64,000 nucleotides of DNA from Taibaiella koreensis (GTDB lineage Bacteria > Bacteroidota > Bacteroidia > Chitinophagales > Chitinophagaceae): assembly GCF_003545715.1 (NCBI RefSeq), contig NZ_QVNU01000005.1:1-64000 (forward strand). Direction: 5' to 3'. This document shows, one piece after another, positions 42,976 through 52,368 of the stretch. Position numbers and translations under genes: made by a program. The notes under the pieces are model-generated. The model was not told where the DNA came from and did not search any database. It saw only the letters and a program-made list of their open reading frames with translations. The stretch's first letter is position 1. Each line of letters opens with the position of its first letter.

Positions 42976-44253
42976 ATGACAGAAGAACAAAAAGATGCCA
43001 TCAAGGATAAGTATAAAACATCCCTGCAAAAGACATCCAGCCTCAACACCTGGCTTTTGGTCATCAACCTGACCCTTGTCGTCACTTTTTTCCAGCAAGA
43101 ACTGCAGTTAGGAAAAAGTAAAAAAGAAGTCGATATCAATACAGCCATCCTTCATCAACCCTGGGACAGCCTGAAAGTGCTTTATGATCTGACAAATGGA
43201 CCGCTGGAAACCTACCTCGAAAAGAAAGCGGTACCCCGGTACCAGCAATGTCTTGCAACCAGCCTGGAGAGTATGCGCCTTAAAGCTTCCCTGCCCGGTA
43301 GCGCTGCTAATAAAACGCTCGATGCGACAATAGGGCTCATTTCCTATAGCGTCAGGGTATTGGCAAGCTATAATGCAGATCTGCGTAACGTAGCCTATGC
43401 ACAAAAAGCGGGAAAAAGTTTCGAATCGCTCGACCGCCGGTCCTTAAAAGCCCTTGTGCACACCTTTTCATTCGGGAAAGGGATCAACCTGGATAGCTTC
43501 GACAGAGGGATAGGAAAAGCCGATTCTGCAGCCCTGTTGCTGCTTTTCCTGGACAAGCAACGCCAGGCTGAAGGGAAAGGCACTTATTCGGCAGAATTCC
43601 GCCAGACGCTTTCCTTTTCCGACAGTGCTGCTTCTTTCCGGGACTTTAGTAGTGAAATGCTATTACGCGATATGCGGACATTCGGGGACGACCGAATCGG
43701 CGAATCAGGCCTGAATGCCCTGAGCCATTACCTGGACAGCGCAACCTTTGAAAACCTGGGGTCAGTACAAAGCAGGCTCAATACGGCAAAGGAAAAATTG
43801 GCCGAGATAGAAGCCGGCCAGTTTTTTGAGCTTCCGCTGGTGAAAATTCAGATCTCGCTGCTACAGTTCATCATCTTCGGCGGCATGATCAATCTGGTTA
43901 TCCTTTTAAACCTTTTCGCCATGCTAAAACAATGTCGTCATTTCTGGCAGCAATACCAATCAGGGGTAGACCCGGCGGAAATTGAGCCGTTGCGTTCGGT
44001 TTACTTCTATGGCTGGACATTCGGCATAAAGCATGCGACGCTATTTTCGGTATTGTATGCCTTGTTCCTTTCTTTTGTCTCTATTGCCAGCCTGATTTTC
44101 GCATTGGCAATGCTGAACATCACCAGGCTGAACTGGCCGGTCGCACTACTGTTTGCGATAATCAACTTGCTGCTCGCTTTTTACTGTGCACGAAGATACC
44201 GGCAAATTCCGCTTAACAAAGGGAATGTCCCTCTACGGCCTTCTGCCAGCTGA
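42976..44253 (+). CDS. Membrane protein of unknown function
   Basis: The 425-residue protein has one N-terminal transmembrane helix (TWLLVINLTLVVTFF), a long polar and largely helical region (about 45-285), and three further hydrophobic segments near 290-320, 350-380 and 385-405. With an N-terminus facing the cytoplasm, the polar region would lie in the periplasm. I recognise no domain. It follows the LytTR regulator by 471 bases and is followed by a mobile-looking repeat. Confidence 0.75.
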   Translation: MTEEQKDAIKDKYKTSLQKTSSLNTWLLVINLTLVVTFFQQELQLGKSKKEVDINTAILHQPWDSLKVLYDLTNGPLETYLEKKAVPRYQQCLATSLESMRLKASLPGSAANKTLDATIGLISYSVRVLASYNADLRNVAYAQKAGKSFESLDRRSLKALVHTFSFGKGINLDSFDRGIGKADSAALLLLFLDKQRQAEGKGTYSAEFRQTLSFSDSAASFRDFSSEMLLRDMRTFGDDRIGESGLNALSHYLDSATFENLGSVQSRLNTAKEKLAEIEAGQFFELPLVKIQISLLQFIIFGGMINLVILLNLFAMLKQCRHFWQQYQSGVDPAEIEPLRSVYFYGWTFGIKHATLFSVLYALFLSFVSIASLIFALAMLNITRLNWPVALLFAIINLLLAFYCARRYRQIPLNKGNVPLRPSAS

Positions 44254-44298
44254 TGCACTCTGCTAATGTCGATGCTTTATGATGGCCAAATCAAAAAA

Positions 44299-44429
44299 GA
44301 GGTTGTCTCAAAAGGCCTCAAGCCTGTCACATTGAGCGCAGTCAAAATGTAAACAGGCTTGAGAAATAATTTTTGTCGTATTTCGACTGCGTTCAATAGG
44401 ACAAAAATTATCCCTTTTGTGACAGCCTC
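44299..44429. repeat. MITE-like element: terminal inverted repeats enclosing two hairpins with complementary loops
   Basis: GAGGTTGTCTCAAAAGG (44299-44315) and CCTTTTGTGACAGCCTC (44413-44429) are inverted with two mismatches. Inside are two perfect stems: CTCAAGCCTGT/ACAGGCTTGAG (44317-44327, 44353-44363) and ATAATTTTTGTC/GACAAAAATTAT (44366-44377, 44400-44411). Their loops contain ATTGAGCGCAGTC (44331-44343) and GACTGCGTTCAAT (44385-44397), which can pair over all 13 bases with one G-U. No open frame is present. It separates two convergent genes. Confidence 0.8.
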
Positions 44430-44450
44430 CAAAAAACACATTATATATGA

Positions 44451-47400
44451 TTATTGCCTGATCACCTTAAGCCTCCGGCTTATGCTGCCCTCCCGGTATA
44501 TCAGCAGGTACAGGCCGGGTGACAAGCCTTTCATAGAAAAGAGGGTGCGGCCATCGCCGCTGACGTTCCGGCGATCGATAAGCCTGCTGCTGGCATCCAT
44601 CAGTAGGAGCATGCCTCCATTCCGGCTGCCGGTCAGCGTTACGGCCAGCTCATCGCTTACCGGATTGGGAGCCGTTGTAATCAGGAGCTGCCCGTTGCTC
44701 ATACGTACCTGCACCACTTTGCTGTAAAAGCTACGGCCATCATTATTCCTGACCTTTATCCGGTAATAGTTGAGTCCGGCTATGGGTTCCTCATCTGTAA
44801 AATGATAGCTGCTGCCGGCCGCACCCTGCGCAGCGATACTACCTATAGCAGAGAACTGTCTGCCATCGGCGCTGCGTTCTATCGTAAACATATCTCCCCG
44901 CGCCTCCATAGTGGTATGCCAGTCAATACGGTTGACGACCCCAAGATTGATCGCTGTCACGTCGCCCAGCCGCACCGGCAGCGGGCTACCGTTCAGGTTG
45001 GTATGCGCAAAAAAGCCGGAAAAGCTATTGGTATGGAAGGTCACTTCCCAATAATTGCCGGTAGTATGGTGCACGATAGCCGAAGGAACAATCACCTCAG
45101 CACCTGTAGTATTGTATCCCTGGGGACCAGTACCGGCACCTGGGGTATGGTAAGCAGTGATCTGGAGATTTTCACCTGCCGGACCTATTGCAGGGAACAA
45201 GCTGTTTCCTATTGCCGCAACCGTGGTATTATAATGGTCGAATTCGGCATCTTTAAAATAAAGTGTTACCATACCACCGGCATTGTTGCCTGCCGTGATA
45301 TCATAATAACGCCCCACATAAGGCTGACCACCTTGTATCATCGTCGAATCCAACACGCCTACCTTTACCGTAACAGCACCAAGACTATCATTGGTCGTCT
45401 GAATACCGGCAATGAGCTCGCAGCTATTGCTGATATAGGCCACCGATACGCCAGGGCCCTGGATATCGGCCTTCGTTATGCTGCCCGTAGCGATGCTTGC
45501 AGGTGAGGCAGCGCCGGAGAGTGTAAGCGGGCCCCAATAGTTGGAAGCACAACTGCCTGCAATCTGTATACTATCGTAAACAGCCGGCGTCAGCCCCGAT
45601 AGGGTAAGCCCGCCTGCATCCGGAACAGCAACAGCCGTGGACCATATACCATTCCGCCGGAAATTAATCTGAGCTGTGCCGGGGTTAAATGTTCCCATCA
45701 GCCGGACGGAGCCACCCGAACCTGCACAACCTGGTGTTGTCAGCACGTTTAGTCCTGTAATAACTGCCGGAGGCAATACACCCGGCATCGTTATCGTCGT
45801 TATCGTATCGGAAGGGCAAAGCTGCGGGCTTACGACATAAATCTGATCATAATTCCCCGTGGGTAAGCCGGTGATCCTGATCTGCTGGTTGCCATCGGGC
45901 AGGCGGCTGCCCTGCAATGTTCCATTATACCATATCTCATAAGAAGCACCGTTGACAAAGCCTGTAGACGAGACCGAGATAGCGCCATTAGGCGTGGCAC
46001 AACCGCTATTGGTATCGCTGACAACTACATTGATCAGCGGCCTTTCGATCTCCGGTATAATAACCGGACCGGCGGCCATACCGGTGCAACTGTCGAGCGA
46101 AACGGCTATCCCGCTGTAGAAACCGGGAGAAAGGTTGTTGAGGACAATATGCCCCAGGGTATCGGCAGGCATCGCCACGGAAACATTTTGCAGGTTGTCT
46201 TTTGTATATGCAACATTATAGGCAAGACCGGAGATCAGGCCTTCGAGGGTTATGGTGCCATCGTTGACGCCGCAGGCAGATGGACCTGTATGACTGACAT
46301 TTGATATAGCGACCGGATAATGGAACCCGTAAGTGCCCAGGAGCTTGTTACAGCTTGCCGGAGCGTCCGTTGCTCCGATCCAGACATCAAATGAATCGGG
46401 AGCGGTCAGGTTGGTAAAGCTACCGGCCGTCTGCCAGCTTGCGGGCAGTTGCCCGGAACCGCCGGGGCTAAGACCAAAGACGAAGTCCTGGCGTGTATAC
46501 CGGATGCTGAGCTCGTCAATGGCAAACCGTAAAGCGTCGCCGCCGGTAAAGGCCGAGAACAGGTGCTTCCATTGAGATTTGTTGGCTGCGGCAAATGCCG
46601 GCGGCAGCTGGATGTGGTTAAAAATAATATTGCCGTTATAGCTTAGCGTCAGCTTGCTGTCCTCATCAATGATGATGCTGACGGGCTTATCGGTCTGTAC
46701 CTTCCAAGACATATCGGAGCTATAGGCCAGCACGCCGGTGGAAGCAGGCCCCATCTGTGTATTGGCCGTGTACCCATAGGTAAGATAGATACCGGCAGTG
46801 TTCCCGTTTTCTGTACCATTGTTGGCCGCGTCGAATACCAGCCGCAGTCTGGAGCCGGCGCCATTGGTAATAGAAGAAGTAAAGCCCGCATCATCTCCGA
46901 AACTCCAGGCGATACCATCGGCGCCACCGGTACCGAAGTTATTGATGGGCTGGTCGGCCGTGAGCAGGAAGCTCAGCGCAATCGTTTTCGGATTAGCAGT
47001 ACCAAAGCCGGCGATGGTCATACCCCCCTTTTGCGAAGTTGCCGAAGGGGTGATCACGGCACGGCCGTCCGCTACCAGGGCCCCGCCCTGCAAGGTAGTA
47101 CCTACAGGTAATGCAGTTGTACCGAAGCTTTGCTGCCAGGTATCGACCTGCACGCTGGCGCCCTGTGGGTCGCCGACAACGAGCATATTTCCCGTACCTG
47201 AGCAATTGGTCACTACACCTACATTTGCGGAAAAACCATAGAACACGTTTACGGTGGCGGTATCTGCATCCTGACTGCAAGCCGAAGCACGGGCCAGCAA
47301 CAGGTATTTCAGGTTGCCCGCGGTTGCAGGTGTGAACACAAATGTCGCAGCGCTTTGCCAGGGGACAATCACATTACCCGCGGTATCATTCAATTGATAG

Positions 47401-48671
47401 AGCATAGCGCCTGCAGAAGGTGCATTACCGACCGTCACAGTTACCGGCGTGCCGGTGCTGCAGCTTATGGCGGGGCTGACCATTGCGGTGGGCCTGAAGG
47501 AAGCGACAGGAGCAACCTGTACCGATGCCGTATCCTGGCAACCGTTGGCGTCTGTTCCGGTAACGATATATACCGATGGCATTGCCGGGGTGGCCAGTAT
47601 GGTAGCACCGGTGTCGGTATTCAATCCTGTAGCCGGGGCCCAACTATAGCCGCTTGCGCCGGATGCCGTAATCGTTGCAGCAGCGCCTGTGCAATAAATC
47701 ATGCTGGCGCCATTCACAGTAACATTGGGTCTCGGATTTACGGTCATTATAACGGGGGTCGAGCTACCCGTATTGCTTCCGCAGGACAATAGCGCCCGGT
47801 ACCAGGTAGTCGTACCCGGCATGGCCTGATAGTAAGGATTGGTTGCGTTATTGATATTCTGCCAGCCGTTAGTTCCGTTTGCAGAAGACTGCCACTGGTA
47901 GCTCATTCCGGAAAAGGCGGTATAGTTATTTTGCAGGCTAAGCTGGCTGGCATTGCCTTCGCATATTGTACCGCTTGCCGCCAGGGTAGCTCCGGGTGCA
48001 GGCGTGCCGGAGCAGGGCTGCTGTACAAAATCGAACTGTATGTTATTGGCGCTGCTCAGCAAGCCCGAGGCTGCGGGTGGCGATGCAGGGCTGGGATCGA
48101 TGCCATCGCTCCGGAAGTATATAGCACGGTTCTGCAGCGTGCTTGTTGTACGCCAGAAGTTGTTGTTGCTGGTGAAGTTGGGCGTATTTTCATCTACTGC
48201 TACAATGAGATTGCCGGTACCGTTCCAGGAAAAAGGCGCCGTCAGCGCTATTTCCATCCAATTACCATTTGCCGGGAAGCTAACCGTTCCGCTGAAGACC
48301 TGAGTCAGGTTACCTACAGCCTCCCAATCCGTATTGCTTACAAACTGTGTCTTTGACGAATGACCTATATAAACGGTCCAATCCGAGCTATTGGTAACTG
48401 CTGGTCCGCTTTCCAGGTAGAAACGGACCTTTTGGATATTAGCGCCGGCGATAGCTCCTGCGGCATTGAGATCCGGTACCGTATAGATCTGTTGAGAATA
48501 AGAATAGCCGTAACGCGTGGTCAACGGAATATTGGCGCTTGAGGTAGTGCCATTGCCCACTTGTGCCGTGACCGTTTGTGCGTGACCAGCCAGGGTATTT
48601 GTCAGAAAAGCAAAAGTGATTCCCAGCTTCAGCAAAGAAAATTGCCGCAGCCTGAAGTAGCGTAGATTCAT
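44451..48671 (-). CDS. Large type IX secreted protein with Ig-like and L-type lectin-like domains
   Basis: The ATG at 48671 (1406 residues) opens a signal peptide ending GHA-QT. An N-terminal region (VRFYLESGPAVTNSSDWTVYIG) is followed by Ig-like domains (SGMSYQWQSSANGTNGW, CTGAAATITASGASGYSW), a concanavalin-like lectin fold near the middle (GGADGIAWSFGDDAG, GIYLTYGYTANTQMG, KLTLSYNGNIIFNHIQLP), further repeats, and a C-terminal T9SS type A domain (ITTAPNPVSDELAVTLTGS, GLSPGLYLLIYREG). It is probably a surface adhesin or matrix protein; the ligand is unknown. Confidence 0.9.
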   Translation of the reverse strand: MNLRYFRLRQFSLLKLGITFAFLTNTLAGHAQTVTAQVGNGTTSSANIPLTTRYGYSYSQQIYTVPDLNAAGAIAGANIQKVRFYLESGPAVTNSSDWTVYIGHSSKTQFVSNTDWEAVGNLTQVFSGTVSFPANGNWMEIALTAPFSWNGTGNLIVAVDENTPNFTSNNNFWRTTSTLQNRAIYFRSDGIDPSPASPPAASGLLSSANNIQFDFVQQPCSGTPAPGATLAASGTICEGNASQLSLQNNYTAFSGMSYQWQSSANGTNGWQNINNATNPYYQAMPGTTTWYRALLSCGSNTGSSTPVIMTVNPRPNVTVNGASMIYCTGAAATITASGASGYSWAPATGLNTDTGATILATPAMPSVYIVTGTDANGCQDTASVQVAPVASFRPTAMVSPAISCSTGTPVTVTVGNAPSAGAMLYQLNDTAGNVIVPWQSAATFVFTPATAGNLKYLLLARASACSQDADTATVNVFYGFSANVGVVTNCSGTGNMLVVGDPQGASVQVDTWQQSFGTTALPVGTTLQGGALVADGRAVITPSATSQKGGMTIAGFGTANPKTIALSFLLTADQPINNFGTGGADGIAWSFGDDAGFTSSITNGAGSRLRLVFDAANNGTENGNTAGIYLTYGYTANTQMGPASTGVLAYSSDMSWKVQTDKPVSIIIDEDSKLTLSYNGNIIFNHIQLPPAFAAANKSQWKHLFSAFTGGDALRFAIDELSIRYTRQDFVFGLSPGGSGQLPASWQTAGSFTNLTAPDSFDVWIGATDAPASCNKLLGTYGFHYPVAISNVSHTGPSACGVNDGTITLEGLISGLAYNVAYTKDNLQNVSVAMPADTLGHIVLNNLSPGFYSGIAVSLDSCTGMAAGPVIIPEIERPLINVVVSDTNSGCATPNGAISVSSTGFVNGASYEIWYNGTLQGSRLPDGNQQIRITGLPTGNYDQIYVVSPQLCPSDTITTITMPGVLPPAVITGLNVLTTPGCAGSGGSVRLMGTFNPGTAQINFRRNGIWSTAVAVPDAGGLTLSGLTPAVYDSIQIAGSCASNYWGPLTLSGAASPASIATGSITKADIQGPGVSVAYISNSCELIAGIQTTNDSLGAVTVKVGVLDSTMIQGGQPYVGRYYDITAGNNAGGMVTLYFKDAEFDHYNTTVAAIGNSLFPAIGPAGENLQITAYHTPGAGTGPQGYNTTGAEVIVPSAIVHHTTGNYWEVTFHTNSFSGFFAHTNLNGSPLPVRLGDVTAINLGVVNRIDWHTTMEARGDMFTIERSADGRQFSAIGSIAAQGAAGSSYHFTDEEPIAGLNYYRIKVRNNDGRSFYSKVVQVRMSNGQLLITTAPNPVSDELAVTLTGSRNGGMLLLMDASSRLIDRRNVSGDGRTLFSMKGLSPGLYLLIYREGSISRRLKVIRQ

Positions 48672-48942
48672 GGAGATATATTTTAAGCATGGTGGCGAGG
48701 CACCTCCAGGCAGGCCAACAGGTCTGCCGGTTTTATTGGTCGGCCGCAAAAATGGGAATTTTATCCCGGCAATGCAATAAGTCTACCTGCCTGATTTATG
48801 CATAGCCTCTTATAGGATAAAAGCAATTTGTCCTTTGATCGCATTTCTGCTTTTAACGATGGGCCATAAAAGGTGCTGATACCCTTATCAATGTTAACCG
48901 TATGATCATCAGGATGATTCCCGTTAACTTCGCTTTCCAAAA

Positions 48943-49590
48943 ATGCGCCGTTATACTATTTTCCTGTTTATCCTGCTGCTTTGCTCCGGCTTGAAGGCGT
49001 CGGCCCAATCCGAATGGCGGTTCCTTACAGAAAAGGAAGGCATAAAGGTCTATTCGAAAGCGGTACCCGGATCCAAAATAAAGGCGCTCAAGGTCGAATG
49101 TGTCCTCTATGCAACGGCTTCTGCTTTGGTTACTTTATTGCTCGACATACCCGCTACGGTACAATGGGTATCGCATACAAAGTCCTGTGTATTGCTGCGG
49201 CAGGTCTCCCCTGCCGAGCTCTACTATTATTCGGAGGTAAATCTGCCCTGGCCGCTTGAGAACAGGGACTTTGTGGCTCATGTAAAAGTATCGCAGGACA
49301 AGATCAGCAAGGAGGTTTCGGTAAACGCGCCCGCAATACCCGGCTGGGTCGGTCCTAAAAAGGGGATCGTCAGGGTGAGCCAATCCATTGGACTCTGGAC
49401 CATTTCGCCCCTGGATAAAAACCGGATAAAGGTCTCGTATAGTCTGCAGGTCGATCCTGGCGGCGTTATCCCGGCATGGGCGGTTAATGCACTTTCTTCC
49501 CAGGGCCCTATCGATAGTTTTATCAAGATGAAGCAAAAACTTCAGCTACCGGTCTATAAAAACGCCGCGCTTGATTTCATCCAGAATTAA
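48943..49590 (+). CDS. START/SRPBCC-domain exported protein
   Basis: The 215-residue protein has a signal peptide (FLFILLLCSGLKASA-QS) and a START-like lipid-binding fold: WRFLTEKEGIKVYSKAVPGS, VECVLYATASALVTLLLDIP, YYYSEVNLPWPLENRDFV, LQVDPGGVIPAWAVNALSSQGP. Bacterial members of this group bind hydrophobic ligands, but none is known here. It is divergent from the lectin-like protein and convergent with the next gene. Confidence 0.88.
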   Translation: MRRYTIFLFILLLCSGLKASAQSEWRFLTEKEGIKVYSKAVPGSKIKALKVECVLYATASALVTLLLDIPATVQWVSHTKSCVLLRQVSPAELYYYSEVNLPWPLENRDFVAHVKVSQDKISKEVSVNAPAIPGWVGPKKGIVRVSQSIGLWTISPLDKNRIKVSYSLQVDPGGVIPAWAVNALSSQGPIDSFIKMKQKLQLPVYKNAALDFIQN

Positions 49591-49630
49591 AAGCAAGATG
49601 AGGCGCTGCTGTATTTGTGGGGCGTGCAGA

Positions 49631-50629
49631 CTATTTGAATTTTTTCTTTACGTTTTCCGGTAGTTTAGCCCACCACTGATTCAGCCTGCTTTGAGCAGTC
49701 TTTATCGTACAGAAGTATAGCTTATTGCCTTCTAAATAGTACTGAACTCTGCATCCGATCTGATTATAATTAAAAGGACTTCCGGGTTCTATATTCAAGC
49801 TACTCAATAGTTCCCGGATGCTTAATGCGCTTGATAATTGGATTGTATAATGTGGGGCCAAATCTTCATCATACAACTTTTCTTCTACCCCGATGATCTC
49901 AGGATAGCGGTTATGAAACACCCTTAAAGCCTCCTTTATTTGTGCGTTGAAATCAAAACCGGGTTCAAGCGTATGCTCATCTTCGATAGTAAGCTTTATC
50001 TCAAGATGATTTAAAATATCTGGTAGTAGGCTGTTAACAGGATTTCCTTGGATATGGTACCGGTTCAAAGCATTAACAATAGGCCAAATGACCTTATCGT
50101 CCTTTTCCTCTTTTAATATTTCAAAAAAACGGGGAATATCGGAAGGCCAGGGATTCCTCATTAATAATCCTACAATAGTATAGACATAATCTTTCTCGTT
50201 CAGTAATCCGAGCAAGGCCGATCTGGCTTTAGTATCGACAAATCGTTCTACAAATCTTCCGGCAATTTTCCGTTGAATACCTATCAGGTGCAGTGTGTAA
50301 AGAGCACCTACCTTTCCTTGTCTTTTGGTTGTTGTCTTGAAAAAATGTACCAGGGCCGAAATTGCGCCATCGCCCCTGCAGGCAATTGAAAACATATCGT
50401 TGGTATAACCGATCCAATATCCCTTACCTGTTTCAATAAATTTCCAATCGTCATTTAACCGGCCTATTAATTCATTCAAAGGGGTAATGCTGTCAATTTT
50501 CATTTCAATACCACCTCCCTCAACCGGTAAAATGTTCGTTGTCCCCGTCGGAGCGCGATCAACGATCTGAGCATCCGGGCGCAGACTTACCATCAGTATT
50601 ACGAACAAGCAAGCAAGGCGTTTTTGCAT
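49631..50629 (-). CDS. Exported protein of unknown function
   Basis: The 332-residue protein starts at ATG 50629 with a signal peptide (LACLFVILMVSLRPDA). A helical middle region (RKIAGRFVERFVDTKARSALLGLL, YTIVGLLMRNPWPSDIPRFFEILKEEKDDKVIWPIVNAL) resembles HEAT-like repeats. The C-terminus is basic (LPENVKKKFK). I recognise no family. The gene and the next one are more AT-rich than their surroundings, which hints at acquisition. Confidence 0.65.
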   Translation of the reverse strand: MQKRLACLFVILMVSLRPDAQIVDRAPTGTTNILPVEGGGIEMKIDSITPLNELIGRLNDDWKFIETGKGYWIGYTNDMFSIACRGDGAISALVHFFKTTTKRQGKVGALYTLHLIGIQRKIAGRFVERFVDTKARSALLGLLNEKDYVYTIVGLLMRNPWPSDIPRFFEILKEEKDDKVIWPIVNALNRYHIQGNPVNSLLPDILNHLEIKLTIEDEHTLEPGFDFNAQIKEALRVFHNRYPEIIGVEEKLYDEDLAPHYTIQLSSALSIRELLSSLNIEPGSPFNYNQIGCRVQYYLEGNKLYFCTIKTAQSRLNQWWAKLPENVKKKFK

Positions 50630-50784
50630 AAGCGGTATTCATAAAAAAAGGTTTTCTTAGCTTCTTTCAGGCAGACGCTTTATAAGCAAGTATTCCATAA
50701 TGTCCAATAGGATAAACGGGCAATTCATGGTCATAATATTAAATAAAGTGAGCCCGTACATCCAGGAGAGGACCTTCCCAGAAC

Positions 50785-51216
50785 TCACATGGTCAATGGG
50801 CTCCACTTAGGTGCATGGTACCATTTATACTTTACATTATCGATCTTCCAGACGCCGGCTTCTTTCAACAGCACGAAAAGATATTCGGCATGAAAGGCAT
50901 TGGCGGTTTCAAAATGAACTTCTGCCCTGTTTGGCGATTTTAAAGTCGTCTTCCCGTTCGTCTCTTCATTGATCCCGTCATAACGGGTGGGCCGGCCGTA
51001 GCTATTGGCCTGACCGCCATAAACCCTCTTTTTGCCGGTAGCATATTCCAGGAAGACCGGTTGATACAGTTTCCGGTATTCTTCGAAATAATCTTTGAGC
51101 CCTCTGCTGTCCGCTTGGGCCAGCTCAAAGATCCGGTTCTCAATTTCGTTCATCGCAATCGCATAGGCCCTGGCGATAGCAACCAAATGGTGCTCCAGGC
51201 TTATCCTTTCTTCCAT
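50785..51216 (-). CDS. NTF2-fold immunity-type protein (RhsIA-like)
   Basis: The ATG at 51216 gives 143 residues without a signal peptide. An N-terminal helix pair leads into YFEEYRKLYQPVFLEYATGKKRV, SYGRPTRYDGI and EYLFVLLKEAGVWKIDNVKYKWY, which resembles the NTF2-fold immunity proteins that neutralise polymorphic (Rhs-type) toxins. No toxin is encoded beside it, so it may be an orphan immunity gene or a family member with another role. Confidence 0.6.
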   Translation of the reverse strand: MEERISLEHHLVAIARAYAIAMNEIENRIFELAQADSRGLKDYFEEYRKLYQPVFLEYATGKKRVYGGQANSYGRPTRYDGINEETNGKTTLKSPNRAEVHFETANAFHAEYLFVLLKEAGVWKIDNVKYKWYHAPKWSPLTM

Positions 51217-51327
51217 AAATTTAATTTTAAGTAACCATCCAGATATGAGGAAACAAAGCTTTGTATTTCTACAAATACTACCTATCACGCTTCACTTTAC
51301 CTGTCTTTTTATTTGGTCTCAATATCT

Positions 51328-51397
51328 TTTTCTTTTTTGCTCCGCCAAAAAAGAAAGAAAAAAGGCGGCAAAAAAACAATGCTCCGCTGTTTTTTTG
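51328..51397. repeat. Two hairpins sharing a GCTCCGC loop
   Basis: TTTCTTTTTTG (51329-51339) and CAAAAAAGAAA (51346-51356) enclose CTCCGC; CAAAAAAACA (51369-51378) and TGTTTTTTTG (51388-51397) enclose ATGCTCCGC. Both stems are perfect. The rest of the 500-base gap between the immunity gene and the Crp/Fnr gene is AT-rich and without a gene, apart from the operator and promoter at its right end. Confidence 0.65.
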
Positions 51398-51628
51398 TGG
51401 CCAACGCACCCGGGCTTAAAAACAGATAGCAACTTTAATGCAGCATTACCAGGCATATTACTATAGATCAACATTTTAATAACTAACAATTTAATCTTAT
51501 TGGTTAGCGTGCACTTATTCTTTCCTTACTTAAAGGTAATGCAAAGCCCGCAGCACCAGACAGAGATAAAGGAAAAGAATATACCCGGGAAGACTCTTTC
51601 CCCGGTGCTTTCTTAAATTTCATGTCCA

Positions 51629-51646
51629 TTTTAACTTAAGTTAAAA
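51629..51646. promoter_or_regulatory. Perfect palindromic operator upstream of the Crp/Fnr gene
   Basis: TTTTAACTTAAGTTAAAA is a perfect 18-base palindrome. Its core TTAAC-TTAA-GTTAA has the 5-4-5 layout of Crp/Fnr-family sites. A near copy lies at 53007-53020 before the convergent membrane gene. Confidence 0.65.
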
Positions 51647-51685
51647 ATTGGCGCCGTAGTCATTCCGAATTTTGGCCCTTTTCCC

Positions 51686-51715
51686 CTTGGAAAGCCGCTA
51701 CGATATATAATTTTG
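51686..51715 (+). promoter_or_regulatory. Promoter of the Crp/Fnr-family gene
   Basis: CTTG (51686-51689) and TAATTTTG (51708-51715) are 18 bases apart; the second element matches TAnnTTTG exactly. The transcript should start near 51722, which supports the ATG at 51734 rather than a start at 51713. Confidence 0.55.
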
Positions 51716-51733
51716 CCTCTAAAACCAACCGGC

Positions 51734-52330
51734 ATGGATAATAAAAATGAAATACTGACGCAATACCTGCAACGTTTTGCCGCCTTATCGGATAAGGATA
51801 TTGCCGAAAGCCTGAGCTTCTGGAAACCGCGAAAGATTGCAAAAGGCGATTTCTTCAATATGCAAAGTATGGTGTGCACCGATCTGGGGCTGGTTGTAAA
51901 AGGCATCTTCCGCATCTTTTACAGCGACCCTGCGACCCAGGAGGAAAAAAATCTATTCTTCTTTTCAGAGAACCAGTTCGTCGTTTCCTTCAGAAGTTTC
52001 ATCTCGCAAAATCCCTGCTGGTACTATATTGAAGCCCTGGAAGATTCGGAAATCATCCAGATCGCTCACCGGGATCTTAATAGTCTGTATGAGCGGAATC
52101 CGAATTGGGGAAAGTTTGGCAGAGTGCTGGCAGAAACATTTTTTGCCTATGCACAATCACGGGCAGAAGCATTTCTGTTTTTCTCTCATGAGAAAAGATT
52201 TCTCAAGCTAATGGAAGAACATCCCAATATAATAGAACGTATTCCGGCGTATCATATTTCTTCCTTCCTCGGTATTACCAATCCCTCTCTGAGCCGCATC
52301 AGGAAACGATTAAAGAATAACCAGGCCTGA
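51734..52330 (+). CDS. Crp/Fnr-family transcriptional regulator
   Basis: The 198-residue protein has a cyclic-nucleotide-binding-type beta-roll (KIAKGDFFNMQ, LGLVVKGIFRIFYSD, LFFFSENQFVVSFRSFISQNP, YIEALEDSEIIQI) and a C-terminal region with YHISSFLGITNPSLSRIRKRL, a helix-turn-helix of the family. The ligand-contacting residues of Crp are not evident, so the effector is unknown. The palindrome 97 bases upstream of the start and a second copy before the convergent gene suggest autoregulation and control of that gene. Confidence 0.9.
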   Translation: MDNKNEILTQYLQRFAALSDKDIAESLSFWKPRKIAKGDFFNMQSMVCTDLGLVVKGIFRIFYSDPATQEEKNLFFFSENQFVVSFRSFISQNPCWYYIEALEDSEIIQIAHRDLNSLYERNPNWGKFGRVLAETFFAYAQSRAEAFLFFSHEKRFLKLMEEHPNIIERIPAYHISSFLGITNPSLSRIRKRLKNNQA

Positions 52331-52368
52331 ACATCACGGTATATCGCGCCCCGCGTTTACCGGACGCT

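Noticed and set aside
44299-44429. Simple terminator between convergent genes
   Set aside because: The element is too long and too ordered, with terminal inverted repeats and two stems; it may still stop transcription, but that does not explain it.
44802-48356. Several plus-strand frames of 80-234 codons within the large lectin-like gene
   Set aside because: All are shadows of the single 1406-codon minus-strand frame with signal peptide and type IX sorting domain.
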